From: Sphingomonadaceae bacterium
Lineage (GTDB): Bacteria > Pseudomonadota > Alphaproteobacteria > Sphingomonadales > Sphingomonadaceae
DNA length: 5,968 bases
Direction of reading: 5' to 3'
NCBI GenBank assembly: GCA_947451875.1
Contig: CANGBE010000100.1
Coordinates: 1-5,968 of the forward strand
Below the pieces are notes generated by a model that was given only the letters and a program-made list of their open reading frames with translations, did no database searches and was not told the DNA's origin. Below, piece after piece: positions 1-5,968 of the stretch; position 1 is the first letter of the stretch, and each line of letters begins with the position of its first letter. The position numbers were made by a program, and so were the translations under genes.

Positions 1-33
1 ATCGTTTCGGCAGCTGATCGCATCAGCACCTGA
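1..33 (+). CDS. Possible C-terminal end of an upstream gene (partial)
   Basis: Frame 1 reads ten sense codons (I V S A A D R I S T) and then TGA at 31-33. A strong terminator starts 11 nt later, which is where the end of a + strand gene is expected. Nothing in ten residues identifies a family. A second frame also stops early (TGA at 15-17), so the frame choice is an inference from the terminator distance. Low confidence. Confidence 0.3.
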   Translation: MVSAADRIST

Positions 34-44
34 AAAAGCTGAGG

Positions 45-72
45 GGGCGGACCGGGAACGGTCCGCCCTTTT
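45..72 (+). terminator. Intrinsic (Rho-independent) terminator
   Basis: A perfect 9-bp GC-rich stem, GGGCGGACC (45-53) and GGTCCGCCC (60-68), encloses a 6-nt loop and is followed at once by TTTT (69-72), with further Ts at 75-77. It would end transcription entering from the left and insulate the acyl-CoA dehydrogenase operon. On the other strand the hairpin is not directly followed by a T run (the nearest is about 9 nt away), so it looks mainly one-directional. Confidence 0.87.
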
Positions 73-95
73 GGTTTATGCGGCAGGTTTGATCA

Positions 96-113
96 CAATC
101 GCCAAGGCGATTG
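96..113. promoter_or_regulatory. Perfect 18-bp inverted repeat, candidate operator
   Basis: CAATCGCC (96-103), a 2-bp AA spacer, and GGCGATTG (106-113) form a perfect 8+2+8 inverted repeat about 100 nt upstream of the dehydrogenase start. With only two bases in the middle it is poor as an RNA hairpin but fits the geometry of a homodimeric DNA-binding protein such as a TetR-family repressor. It sits downstream of the terminator and inside the likely promoter zone. That the TetR protein at 3243-3977 binds it is an inference; no second copy of the full repeat was seen in the window. Confidence 0.55.
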
Positions 114-200
114 CTGCATAAACCGATTGCCCCGCCCTGCCCTGATGTGTTGTGGTCATCTGCGTAATGGCCCGCCAAACGCGGGTCGCTTGGATGTACC

Positions 201-206
201 GGAAGG
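201..206 (+). promoter_or_regulatory. Ribosome binding site deciding the dehydrogenase start
   Basis: GGAAGG at 201-206 lies 8 nt before the ATG at 215. The upstream in-frame starts at 152, 167 and 194 have no comparable purine-rich sequence at that distance. This supports ATG 215 as the start. Confidence 0.65.
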
Positions 207-214
207 CCTGGCCG

Positions 215-2422
215 ATGAATTTCGATGTGACCGACGAACAGGAAATGATGCGCGACATGTTTGCGCGGTTTCTGGATGAAAACAGCTCAGGCCCGCGCGT
301 CCGCGCTGCGGCACCTTCTGGTTTCGATCCGGCGCTGTGGGCAGGTCTCGCTGAACTCGGCGCGCTGGGTCTGCGGGTAACGGAGGAAGCAGGCGGGCTT
401 GGTCTGGGCCTGTTCGACGCTACTTTGCTGATGGAAGAGGCTGGGCGCACGCTCGTCTCCGGGCCTCTGGCAGAAGCACTTGTCGCCAATCGCCTGCTCG
501 GCCAGTTTGGCGGCCACGCTGATTTGCTGGCTCAAGCCATGGCGGGTGAAGCCGTGGTGACTCTGGCGATGCACGATATTGCAGCGCAGCCCAAGCAGTG
601 GGTTGCCGGTGGCCTCGTCGCCGAAGCCGTGATCGCACGGCGCGGCAGTGATGTGGTGCTGGTTTCGGTCCCGGAGTCAGCGCGCAAGGCTGAAGACAAC
701 CTTGCAGGCACACCGATTGCGGAACTGGATCTCGCCGGTCTGGATGCGACTGTGCTTGGCTCAGGCGATGCTGCGCTCGCCACTTTCGCTGCTGGCATCG
801 AAGAGTGGAAGCTGCTGATGGCCACGGCGCTTTCCGGTCTATCGCGCGAGGCGCTGCGTATTGCTGCGGAATACGCGGGCGAGCGTAAGGCGTTCGGCGT
901 TTTCATCGGCACCTTCCAGGCGCTTTCGCACCCGATGGCAGACCTGATCTGCGAAATCGATTCGGCCAAGTTCATCGCGTGGCAGGCGATGCGCTCTATC
1001 GCCGATGGTGACGATAAGGCAGGCGCGCAGATCTCGTTGGCCCTTTGGTATGCCGCTGGCGCAGCGGGGCGCACCGGTCGCCATGCAGTCCAGACGTTTG
1101 GCGGTATCGGTCTGACGCTCGAGCACGACATCCACCTCTACACCCTGCGCGGCAAGGCATGGCCGCTGGTTGCTGGCGATCCCGAAGATCTGCTCGCAGA
1201 GGCCGGTCGCCGCCTGTATGCAGGCGAGACTGCCAGCCTGCCGGAAGTCGGTGAGGTCCCGGTCGAATTCGATCTCGGCGAGGATGCGCGCAAGATCAAG
1301 GCCGAGATCCGCGATTTCTTCGCGAACAACGTTACCGATGAGCAGCGGGCGAAGTTCCACTTCTCGTGGGAAGGGCACAATCCCGTGATCCACAAGCAGC
1401 TGGTTCAGGCGAGGCTCGCCTATATGCAACTGCCCAAGGACGTTGGCGGCCGTGGTCTTTCGCCTTATGAGGTGACAGCTGCTCGCGATGCCTTCGAAGA
1501 AGAAGGCTGGAACAATCCGGTGGCAAACGTCGCGCAGATGGTCGCGCTGATCATCCATCGCTTCGGGACCGACGAGCTGAAGCACGACGTATTGAGCAAG
1601 GTTATGAGCGGTGATGCGGTCTGCTCGCTGGGCTATTCGGAGCCCGGCTGCGGCTCGGACGTTTTCGCTGCCCAGTGCAAGGCGACCCAGCTGGAAGACG
1701 GCTCGTGGCGGATTGACGGGACCAAGATGTGGACTTCCGGCGCCAACCTTACCGACTATGTACTGATGCTATGCCGCACCGATCCTGACCTGCCCAAGCA
1801 CAAGGGCTTGACCATGTTCATCGTGCCGCTGAAGGCCGAGGGCGTGACGGTTCAGGGTGTCCATACCTTCATGGACGAGCGCACCAACATCACCTTCTAT
1901 GATAACGTCCGCATCCCCGATTCCTGGCGTCTGGGCGACATCAATGGCGGCGGGCGCACTATGGCGGCGAGCCTTGAACTGGAGCACGGTGGCGGCTTCG
2001 CCAAGGTTCAGCGCGTTCTGCTGGAGGCGGCGACAGAACTGTGCCGCGAGATTCCGGCATCGGGCGGCGGCAAGTTGATCGACACGCCCAAGGCGCAGGC
2101 ACGTTTGGCGCGAACCTATGCCAATGTGGTGGCATCGGAACTCATCGCCTACCGCGCCAATTGGACCCAGGTTCACGGCAAGGGCAATGGTGCCTATGGA
2201 CCGATGGCCAAGGTGTTCTCGTCCGAACTGCTGGTTACCGACTCGCGCGATCTGCTTGACCTGACGGCCCCGTATTCGCTTGCCAAGCGCAATGGTCCGG
2301 CAGGGACAGTGAACCTTGAATTCCGCCATGCCTTTGGCACGACAATCTATGGCGGCTCGAGCCAGGTTCACCGTTCGATGATCGCCGAAAAGGGGCTTGG
2401 CTTGCCCCGGTCTCGGAATTGA
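215..2422 (+). CDS. Fused two-domain acyl-CoA dehydrogenase (735 aa)
   Basis: FAD-dependent dehydrogenase that should oxidise an acyl-CoA to the 2,3-enoyl-CoA in the cytoplasm and pass electrons to electron-transfer flavoprotein. At 735 residues it is about twice the usual 380-400 and contains two tandem family units. The N half (about 1-335) begins with the typical family N terminus (FDVTDEQEMMRD) and keeps the C-terminal-domain FAD-contact motifs ERKAFG (R224), FQ (Q235) and QTFGGIG (from Q293), but has a shortened middle region without the SEP..GSD motif. After a linker (about 336-356), the C half (about 357-735) has the flavin-binding middle domain: YSEPGCGSD at 474-482 and KMWTSGA at 504-510. 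The catalytic Glu expected in the Y-E-G-T segment is Gly (Y712-G713-G714-S715); E590 in LELEH may replace it, as in isovaleryl-CoA-type enzymes. The fusion resembles mycobacterial FadE34-type enzymes. Start ATG 215 is chosen from the ribosome binding site and the N-terminal fit. First gene of an operon with the hydratase. Confidence 0.92.
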   Translation: MNFDVTDEQEMMRDMFARFLDENSSGPRVRAAAPSGFDPALWAGLAELGALGLRVTEEAGGLGLGLFDATLLMEEAGRTLVSGPLAEALVANRLLGQFGGHADLLAQAMAGEAVVTLAMHDIAAQPKQWVAGGLVAEAVIARRGSDVVLVSVPESARKAEDNLAGTPIAELDLAGLDATVLGSGDAALATFAAGIEEWKLLMATALSGLSREALRIAAEYAGERKAFGVFIGTFQALSHPMADLICEIDSAKFIAWQAMRSIADGDDKAGAQISLALWYAAGAAGRTGRHAVQTFGGIGLTLEHDIHLYTLRGKAWPLVAGDPEDLLAEAGRRLYAGETASLPEVGEVPVEFDLGEDARKIKAEIRDFFANNVTDEQRAKFHFSWEGHNPVIHKQLVQARLAYMQLPKDVGGRGLSPYEVTAARDAFEEEGWNNPVANVAQMVALIIHRFGTDELKHDVLSKVMSGDAVCSLGYSEPGCGSDVFAAQCKATQLEDGSWRIDGTKMWTSGANLTDYVLMLCRTDPDLPKHKGLTMFIVPLKAEGVTVQGVHTFMDERTNITFYDNVRIPDSWRLGDINGGGRTMAASLELEHGGGFAKVQRVLLEAATELCREIPASGGGKLIDTPKAQARLARTYANVVASELIAYRANWTQVHGKGNGAYGPMAKVFSSELLVTDSRDLLDLTAPYSLAKRNGPAGTVNLEFRHAFGTTIYGGSSQVHRSMIAEKGLGLPRSRN

Positions 2423-2427
2423 GGGAG
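2421..2427 (+). promoter_or_regulatory. Ribosome binding site overlapping the upstream stop
   Basis: GAGGGAG begins inside the dehydrogenase stop codon (TGA 2420-2422) and ends 8 nt before ATG 2436. This supports coupled translation of the two genes and selects ATG 2436 over the in-frame upstream TTG at 2397. Confidence 0.7.
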
Positions 2428-2435
2428 ACAGAGGC

Positions 2436-3242
2436 ATGACTGGCGAAGCTCCGCACCTGCTGACCGAGGAAACCGAAGATGGCGTAATCATCGCTACGCT
2501 TAACCGGCCCGACAAACTCAACGCGATCAGCCGCGAGACTATGGATCTGTTGACCGATGCAGTGATCCACTTTCGCGATACCGATGCGCTGAAGGTTATG
2601 CTGATCCGCTCCACCGGGCGCTATTTCTGCTCGGGCGCTGATCTGACCGGTGGCAACCAGAAGCGAATTTCGCCAACCCAGCACACCGCCAAGGGTATCC
2701 GCGAAAACCACCGCCTGAACCTCAACAACATGCAGCAGTTGTGGGACGAGATGGAGCACATCGAAAAGCCATTCGTTGTCGCGCATCACGGCATGTGCGT
2801 TGGCGGCGGACTTGAGCTTTCGCTTTCCTGCGATTTCCGGCTCGCTTCCAAGAGTGCGGGCTATGCCTTTCCGGAAGGGCTGTTTGGCGTGTTGCCCGCT
2901 TCCAACGGCGTTTCCCGGCTCACCCGCCTGTGCGGCCCGCACTGGGCGCGCTGGTTAATCATGGCCAACAAGCCTGCGTCAGCTGACATGGCCTTCACCA
3001 TGGGCTTGGTGCATCAGGTCTTCCCGGACGAGACCTTTGAGGACGAGGTGATGGATTTCTGCCGTCACCTTGCCAAACAGAACCCCGAGCAGATGGGCGC
3101 TGCCAAAATCGCCATTGAACTGTGCGCTGAACTCAGCCCGGAAATGGGACGCCATGTTGAGCGGATGGCCAATTCGGCGCTGATGCAGAACCCGGACTAT
3201 ATGGAGCGGGTCAATAAATACATGAGCAAATTCAAGGCCTGA
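2436..3242 (+). CDS. Enoyl-CoA hydratase/isomerase (crotonase) family protein (268 aa)
   Basis: A crotonase-fold enzyme of normal family length, expected to add water to a 2-enoyl-CoA made by the upstream dehydrogenase. The N-terminal LNRPDKLNAI (22-31) is the family's first signature. CSGADL (65-70) supplies an oxyanion-hole residue, and GGGLEL (123-128) and FPEGLFGVLP (145-154) hold the two acidic positions. E127 and E147 are 20 residues apart, the same spacing as catalytic Glu144 and Glu164 of rat mitochondrial hydratase, so hydratase chemistry is plausible. The segment after E147 reads ASNG where the rat enzyme has GAGG, so the substrate pocket may differ; isomerase or another crotonase activity is not excluded. 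The loop between A68 and G124 is about 13 residues longer than in the rat enzyme. The gene lies 13 nt after the dehydrogenase and ends exactly against the stop of the opposing regulator gene. Confidence 0.93.
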   Translation: MTGEAPHLLTEETEDGVIIATLNRPDKLNAISRETMDLLTDAVIHFRDTDALKVMLIRSTGRYFCSGADLTGGNQKRISPTQHTAKGIRENHRLNLNNMQQLWDEMEHIEKPFVVAHHGMCVGGGLELSLSCDFRLASKSAGYAFPEGLFGVLPASNGVSRLTRLCGPHWARWLIMANKPASADMAFTMGLVHQVFPDETFEDEVMDFCRHLAKQNPEQMGAAKIAIELCAELSPEMGRHVERMANSALMQNPDYMERVNKYMSKFKA

Positions 3243-3260
3243 TCAGGCTGCAGAAGCCTG
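3237..3260. repeat. Palindrome and hairpin at the convergent gene junction
   Basis: GCCTGATCAGGC (3237-3248) is a perfect 12-bp palindrome centred on the two abutting stop codons. Overlapping it, CAGGCT (3244-3249) and AGCCTG (3255-3260) form a 6-bp inverted repeat with a 5-nt loop. Neither is followed by a T run on either strand, so a terminator role is possible but weak. The sequence also encodes the last residues of both proteins. Confidence 0.5.
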
Positions 3261-3977
3261 CCGGCAATCGCGCACTGCCAGATACATGAGGCGGCTCAGG
3301 GGCTCGACCACATTGGTATTGCGCGGACCGAGTTCAGGTTCGAACAATGCGGGACTGACATGATCGGTCGCGACCGTGACCGCACGTTCGATTCCGGTCA
3401 TCAGGACCGAGGCCATGTCGCCGCCCACTTGATCCGAGTGCGTGCCGGGGGCTGCAAGCTGCTTGCGGAACAGGGCGATCACCGGTTGCGCCGAGCGGAC
3501 GCGGGCCAGCATCAGCTTCTGGTCGTACTGATCGGCCATGCTGTTGCGTAGGTGAAGCAGGCGTGAATGCTTTTCCCAGAATTCGAAGTAGGATTGCACG
3601 AACGCCCGGCAGGAGCCTTCAAGCTGATCATCGGGCCAATAGTTGGTGATCAGGTTGAAGTATCCGCCCGGCTCGCCCGCCTCATGCATGACGGGATCCA
3701 GCACGGCTATCAGCAACTCGGACAGGTCGCTGAAATAGACATAAAGCGAAGTCATACCGAGCCCGGCCTTGCGGGCCACAGCGCTCAACGAGATTGGCGT
3801 ATCCGAGCTTTCGTTGATCAGTTCGACTGTGGCGGCAAGGATGCGCTCTCGCGTGACGCGACCCTTGCGGCCCAGCTTTTGGCCGTTGAGGTTGTGACTG
3901 ACAGCATCACGGTCAGCCTTTGGCTGCCGCTTGGCCAGAACGGGACTATCCGCTTCTATCCGGCTCACTGCTGTCAC
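3243..3977 (-). CDS. TetR/AcrR-family transcriptional regulator (244 aa)
   Basis: A predicted one-component, ligand-responsive DNA-binding protein, probably a homodimeric repressor. The helix-turn-helix region is clear: RERILAATVELI (43-54) is the first helix, SLSAVARKAGLGMTSLYVYF (63-82) contains the recognition helix, and SDLSELLIAVL follows. The C-terminal part is helical and divergent, as usual for the effector-binding domain of this family, so the ligand cannot be predicted. About 36 basic and polar residues precede the DNA-binding domain, a longer tail than most relatives have. The start is GTG 3977; GTG 3968 (residue 4) is also possible, and no ATG lies ahead of the domain. A GGGGG-type purine stretch (3991-3995) and a nearer GAGG (3980-3983) precede the start. 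The gene lies 50 nt downstream of the aldehyde dehydrogenase, probably in the same transcript. It may control this operon, the convergent dehydrogenase operon, or both; that is an inference. Confidence 0.9.
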   Translation of the reverse strand: MTAVSRIEADSPVLAKRQPKADRDAVSHNLNGQKLGRKGRVTRERILAATVELINESSDTPISLSAVARKAGLGMTSLYVYFSDLSELLIAVLDPVMHEAGEPGGYFNLITNYWPDDQLEGSCRAFVQSYFEFWEKHSRLLHLRNSMADQYDQKLMLARVRSAQPVIALFRKQLAAPGTHSDQVGGDMASVLMTGIERAVTVATDHVSPALFEPELGPRNTNVVEPLSRLMYLAVRDCRQASAA

Positions 3978-4027
3978 GACCTCTACTACGCCCCCTTTTG
4001 GCTCAATTGCGCGGCCCCCTAGCCTTA

Positions 4028-5497
4028 TCAGCCGGCAATCGCAATGAGCTTGGGTTCAAGATATTCCTCGATTCCTTCCACGCCCCATTCACGGCCGACG
4101 CCGCTGGCCTTGCATCCGCCGAAAGGCAGGTCGCCCGCGATACACATGCCGTTGTTCACCGAGAAGGTGCCGGTGCGGATGCGACGGCCAATCGCTACGC
4201 CGCGCTCGATGTCAGCGGTGCAGACGCCGCCTGAAAGGCCATATGGGCTGTCATTGGCAATACGGATGGCATCCTCATCGTCATCGAACGGAATGACTAC
4301 CACTACTGGGCCAAAGATCTCTTCCTGAGCAATGCGCATGTCGTTGGTTACGTCGACAAAGCAGGTCGGCTCGATCAGATAGCCCGGCCCCTTGTCTGGG
4401 CGGGCATTGCCGCCAGCCAGCAGCGTTGCTTCCTGCTTGCCAACTTCGATCAGACCCAGCACCCGGTCATACTGTTTGCGATTGACCACGGGCCCCATGG
4501 TGTGGGCTGGATTTTCTTGTTCGCCCCAACTGTCGGCATAGGCGTCATAGGTAGCCTTAAGGATCGCTTTCGCTTCCTCATATCGGCTGCGATGAACGAG
4601 CAGGCGCGATTGAACCGCGCAGCCCTGTCCGGCGTGGTTGACTAGCATGCCCATCGCCACGTTGCGGGCAAAGTTGGGATCATCTTCCAGCACAATACGG
4701 GCAGATTTTCCTCCAAGCTCAAGGAATACGCGCTTCAGCGTCGGTGCGCCCTGCGCCATAATGCGGCGGCCGACACCGGTTGAACCGGTGAACGAAATCA
4801 AGTCTACGCGTGGATCTGTGACAAGCATTTCTCCTGCCAGAGCCGGATCGGCACCGAACACCACGTTCATCACGCCCTTGGGTATACCTGCCTCATTGGC
4901 CAGTTCGCCAAAGATCGCACCCATGCTTGGCGTATCTGGAGCGGGTTTGAGGATGACGGTGCAGCCGGCGAGCAGTGCAGCCACGACTTTACCGACGTTG
5001 ACGTAGAGCGGCGCATTCCAAGGCGTGATAGCGCCGACAACGCCGATCGGCTCATTGTAGGCTGTGCGCGTGTTCTTGAAGCCCCAAGTTTCGCGAACGC
5101 CATAGTCCTTGGTCCATTCAACCCGCGGGAAAACGTCGAGATAATCCTGCCAGCCCTGTAGCGCCATGGCGACCTGCTCACGATTGACTGAACCGCGCGC
5201 GCAACCGCCTTCGATTACCGCAATATCGGCAAGTCTGTTAAAGTTCGCCTTGAACAGATCGAGATATTTCGAGACGATCTCAAAGCGCTTTTGCCGCATT
5301 GAATCGTGCGACCAAGCGGTCTTGTCGAATGCGGAGCGGGCGGCGGCAATGGCTGCATCAACATCTTCCGGACCAGCATCGGCTGCCTTGTTGCAGGGCG
5401 CATCGGTCCAAGGGCTGATAACGTCGAAGGTCTTGCCGCTGGCAGCGCCGCGCAGTTCGCCGTTGATGAAGAGCTTTGCTTCGGTAAGCCTGGTCAT
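4028..5497 (-). CDS. NAD(P)-dependent aldehyde dehydrogenase (489 aa)
   Basis: A soluble enzyme that oxidises an aldehyde to the carboxylic acid through a cysteine thiohemiacetal. Full family length with every core motif: TPWNAPL with the oxyanion Asn N161; LKPAPDTP with K184; Rossmann FTGSTGVG (236-243); FLELGGKS with general base E260; GQGC with catalytic C293; EEIFGP with E393 and F395; and a typical family C terminus (LPFGGCKASGVGRE). The position three residues after K184, often Glu in NAD-preferring enzymes, is Pro (P187), so cofactor preference is uncertain. The substrate is unknown; the neighbouring SDR suggests an alcohol-to-aldehyde-to-acid sequence feeding acyl-CoA formation, an inference. 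ATG 5497 is supported by AGGA (5506-5509) 8 nt upstream. The gene starts 29 nt after the SDR stop and is followed by the TetR gene, so it is likely the middle gene of a - strand operon. Confidence 0.96.
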   Translation of the reverse strand: MTRLTEAKLFINGELRGAASGKTFDVISPWTDAPCNKAADAGPEDVDAAIAAARSAFDKTAWSHDSMRQKRFEIVSKYLDLFKANFNRLADIAVIEGGCARGSVNREQVAMALQGWQDYLDVFPRVEWTKDYGVRETWGFKNTRTAYNEPIGVVGAITPWNAPLYVNVGKVVAALLAGCTVILKPAPDTPSMGAIFGELANEAGIPKGVMNVVFGADPALAGEMLVTDPRVDLISFTGSTGVGRRIMAQGAPTLKRVFLELGGKSARIVLEDDPNFARNVAMGMLVNHAGQGCAVQSRLLVHRSRYEEAKAILKATYDAYADSWGEQENPAHTMGPVVNRKQYDRVLGLIEVGKQEATLLAGGNARPDKGPGYLIEPTCFVDVTNDMRIAQEEIFGPVVVVIPFDDDEDAIRIANDSPYGLSGGVCTADIERGVAIGRRIRTGTFSVNNGMCIAGDLPFGGCKASGVGREWGVEGIEEYLEPKLIAIAG

Positions 5498-5526
5498 TGA
5501 GAGTATCCTGTTGGAATAAAGATTGT

Positions 5527-5968
5527 CTATTGCGCAGCTGGGAGTGACCCCATCCAGATCATCGGCATGTGGAGATCACGTGGCAGGTCGAGAAGTGCCC
5601 GGAAACCGTCGGTAACCGAATTGTAATGAGAGATGCCGCGTTCGCGCATGTTCAGTCCAACCTTGGCATTTTCCATGTGGAACTGCATCGCAACCTCTTG
5701 CGGCCAAGACGTTCCGGTCTTAGTTTCATCCATCATCTGCCCGCAGCGCGCGATAGTTACGCGGATGCCTTCGGGCTGGAGTTCGCGCATCCACATCTCT
5801 GATATGAACTCAATGGCGGTCTTGGTGCCGGCATACATCCACAGCATCGGCATCTTCAGTTGAACTGATTCACTGGTAACATTGATGATGTGTCCGCCGT
5901 CACGCAGCAGCGGCAATGCGGCATGGGCAACATAAATTGGCCCACACAGGTTGATATCGGCTAGGTTC
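5527..5968 (-). CDS. SDR-family oxidoreductase, C-terminal part (cut by window edge)
   Basis: The reading frame is open from the right edge (last full codon 5965-5967) to the TAG at 5527-5529, giving 146 visible residues; the N-terminal Rossmann fold with its TGxxxGxG motif lies outside the window. All four classical short-chain dehydrogenase/reductase catalytic positions are visible, numbered from the first visible residue: N6 in DINLCGP, S32 in NVTSES, and Y45 and K49 in YAGTK. The S-to-Y distance of 13 and Y-to-K of 4 match the family. It should reduce or oxidise a carbonyl/alcohol pair with NAD(H) or NADP(H); the substrate is unknown. An apparent start at 5916 is an internal TTG, since conserved family sequence continues upstream. 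It is probably co-transcribed with the aldehyde dehydrogenase, and could supply its aldehyde or act on a hydroxyacyl intermediate. Confidence 0.92.
   Translation of the reverse strand, partial: NLADINLCGPIYVAHAALPLLRDGGHIINVTSESVQLKMPMLWMYAGTKTAIEFISEMWMRELQPEGIRVTIARCGQMMDETKTGTSWPQEVAMQFHMENAKVGLNMRERGISHYNSVTDGFRALLDLPRDLHMPMIWMGSLPAAQ

Larger units (their letters stand above)
73..214 (+). promoter_or_regulatory. Leader/promoter region of the dehydrogenase-hydratase operon
   Basis: This 142-nt non-coding stretch lies between the terminator and the chosen start at 215, so the operon's own promoter should be here. No convincing sigma70 pair is visible. TTGATC (89-94) resembles a -35 and CATAAA (117-122) a -10, but their 22-bp spacing is too long for a standard promoter. 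The one clear structure is the inverted repeat at 96-113. Possible upstream in-frame starts (GTG 152, ATG 167, ATG 194) fall in this region but are judged not to be used. Confidence 0.5.

Noticed and set aside
152..214. 21-residue N-terminal extension of the dehydrogenase from GTG 152
   Set aside because: The extension has no family similarity, and the ATG at 215 has a proper ribosome binding site and begins exactly at the typical family N terminus.
76..489. - strand frame of 137 codons reaching into the leader region
   Set aside because: It overlaps the dehydrogenase 5' end, is Ser/Pro/Arg-rich and has no family motif. The part outside the gene is explained by the leader and inverted repeat.
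532..2614. Several long - strand open frames (for example 532-1131, 839-1585 and 1769-2614) opposite the acyl-CoA dehydrogenase
   Set aside because: They lie antisense to a gene with clear family motifs along its whole length, show low-complexity Arg/Ser/Ala-rich composition, and contain no recognisable domain. They are by-products of GC-rich codon bias.
3978..4027. Promoter or terminator between the aldehyde dehydrogenase and TetR genes
   Set aside because: Only short 4-bp pairings and a purine-rich stretch are visible; there is no T run after a stem and no convincing -35/-10 pair.
3567..4234. + strand frames opposite the TetR gene and the end of the aldehyde dehydrogenase
   Set aside because: They are antisense to well-supported genes and have no recognisable domain.
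5527..5916. Separate small gene starting at TTG 5916
   Set aside because: The same frame stays open to the window edge and continues with conserved SDR sequence (DINLCGP), so the TTG is an internal Leu codon.

Overview
The window looks like part of a fatty-acid or acyl-CoA catabolic region in a GC-rich alphaproteobacterium. A sphingomonad such as Novosphingobium or Sphingobium is my best guess, from codon choice and from the combination of a fused acyl-CoA dehydrogenase, a crotonase, an aldehyde dehydrogenase, an SDR and a TetR regulator. A mycobacterial-type actinobacterium can carry similar sets, so the taxonomic call is an inference.

Layout. Positions 1-33 may be the last codons of a gene entering from the left, followed by a strong intrinsic terminator (45-72). 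A non-coding leader (73-214) carries a perfect 18-bp inverted repeat (96-113) that resembles a regulator operator. A two-gene + strand operon follows. The first gene is a 735-residue double acyl-CoA dehydrogenase (215-2422). The second is an enoyl-CoA hydratase/isomerase-family protein (2436-3242), 13 nt downstream, with its ribosome binding site overlapping the first gene's stop.

The rest is on the - strand and is read right to left: an SDR oxidoreductase cut by the right edge (5527 to beyond 5968), an NAD(P)-dependent aldehyde dehydrogenase (4028-5497), and a TetR-family regulator (3243-3977). Gaps of 29 and 50 nt suggest one transcript whose promoter lies outside the window. The two operons converge with no spacer: the stop codons at 3240-3242 and 3243-3245 abut and form TGATCA inside a 12-bp palindrome.

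How it may work together: the dehydrogenase introduces an alpha-beta double bond in an acyl-CoA and the crotonase could hydrate it. The SDR and aldehyde dehydrogenase could oxidise an alcohol to an aldehyde and then to an acid upstream of CoA activation, or the SDR could oxidise a hydroxyacyl intermediate. The TetR protein is the obvious candidate sensor. The substrate cannot be read from the sequence. The dehydrogenase architecture (two complementary, individually incomplete halves) recalls the enzymes used on bulky steroid side-chain CoA esters. I see no phage, insertion sequence, CRISPR array or RNA gene. The most interesting items are the split active site of the fused dehydrogenase and the inverted repeat upstream of it.
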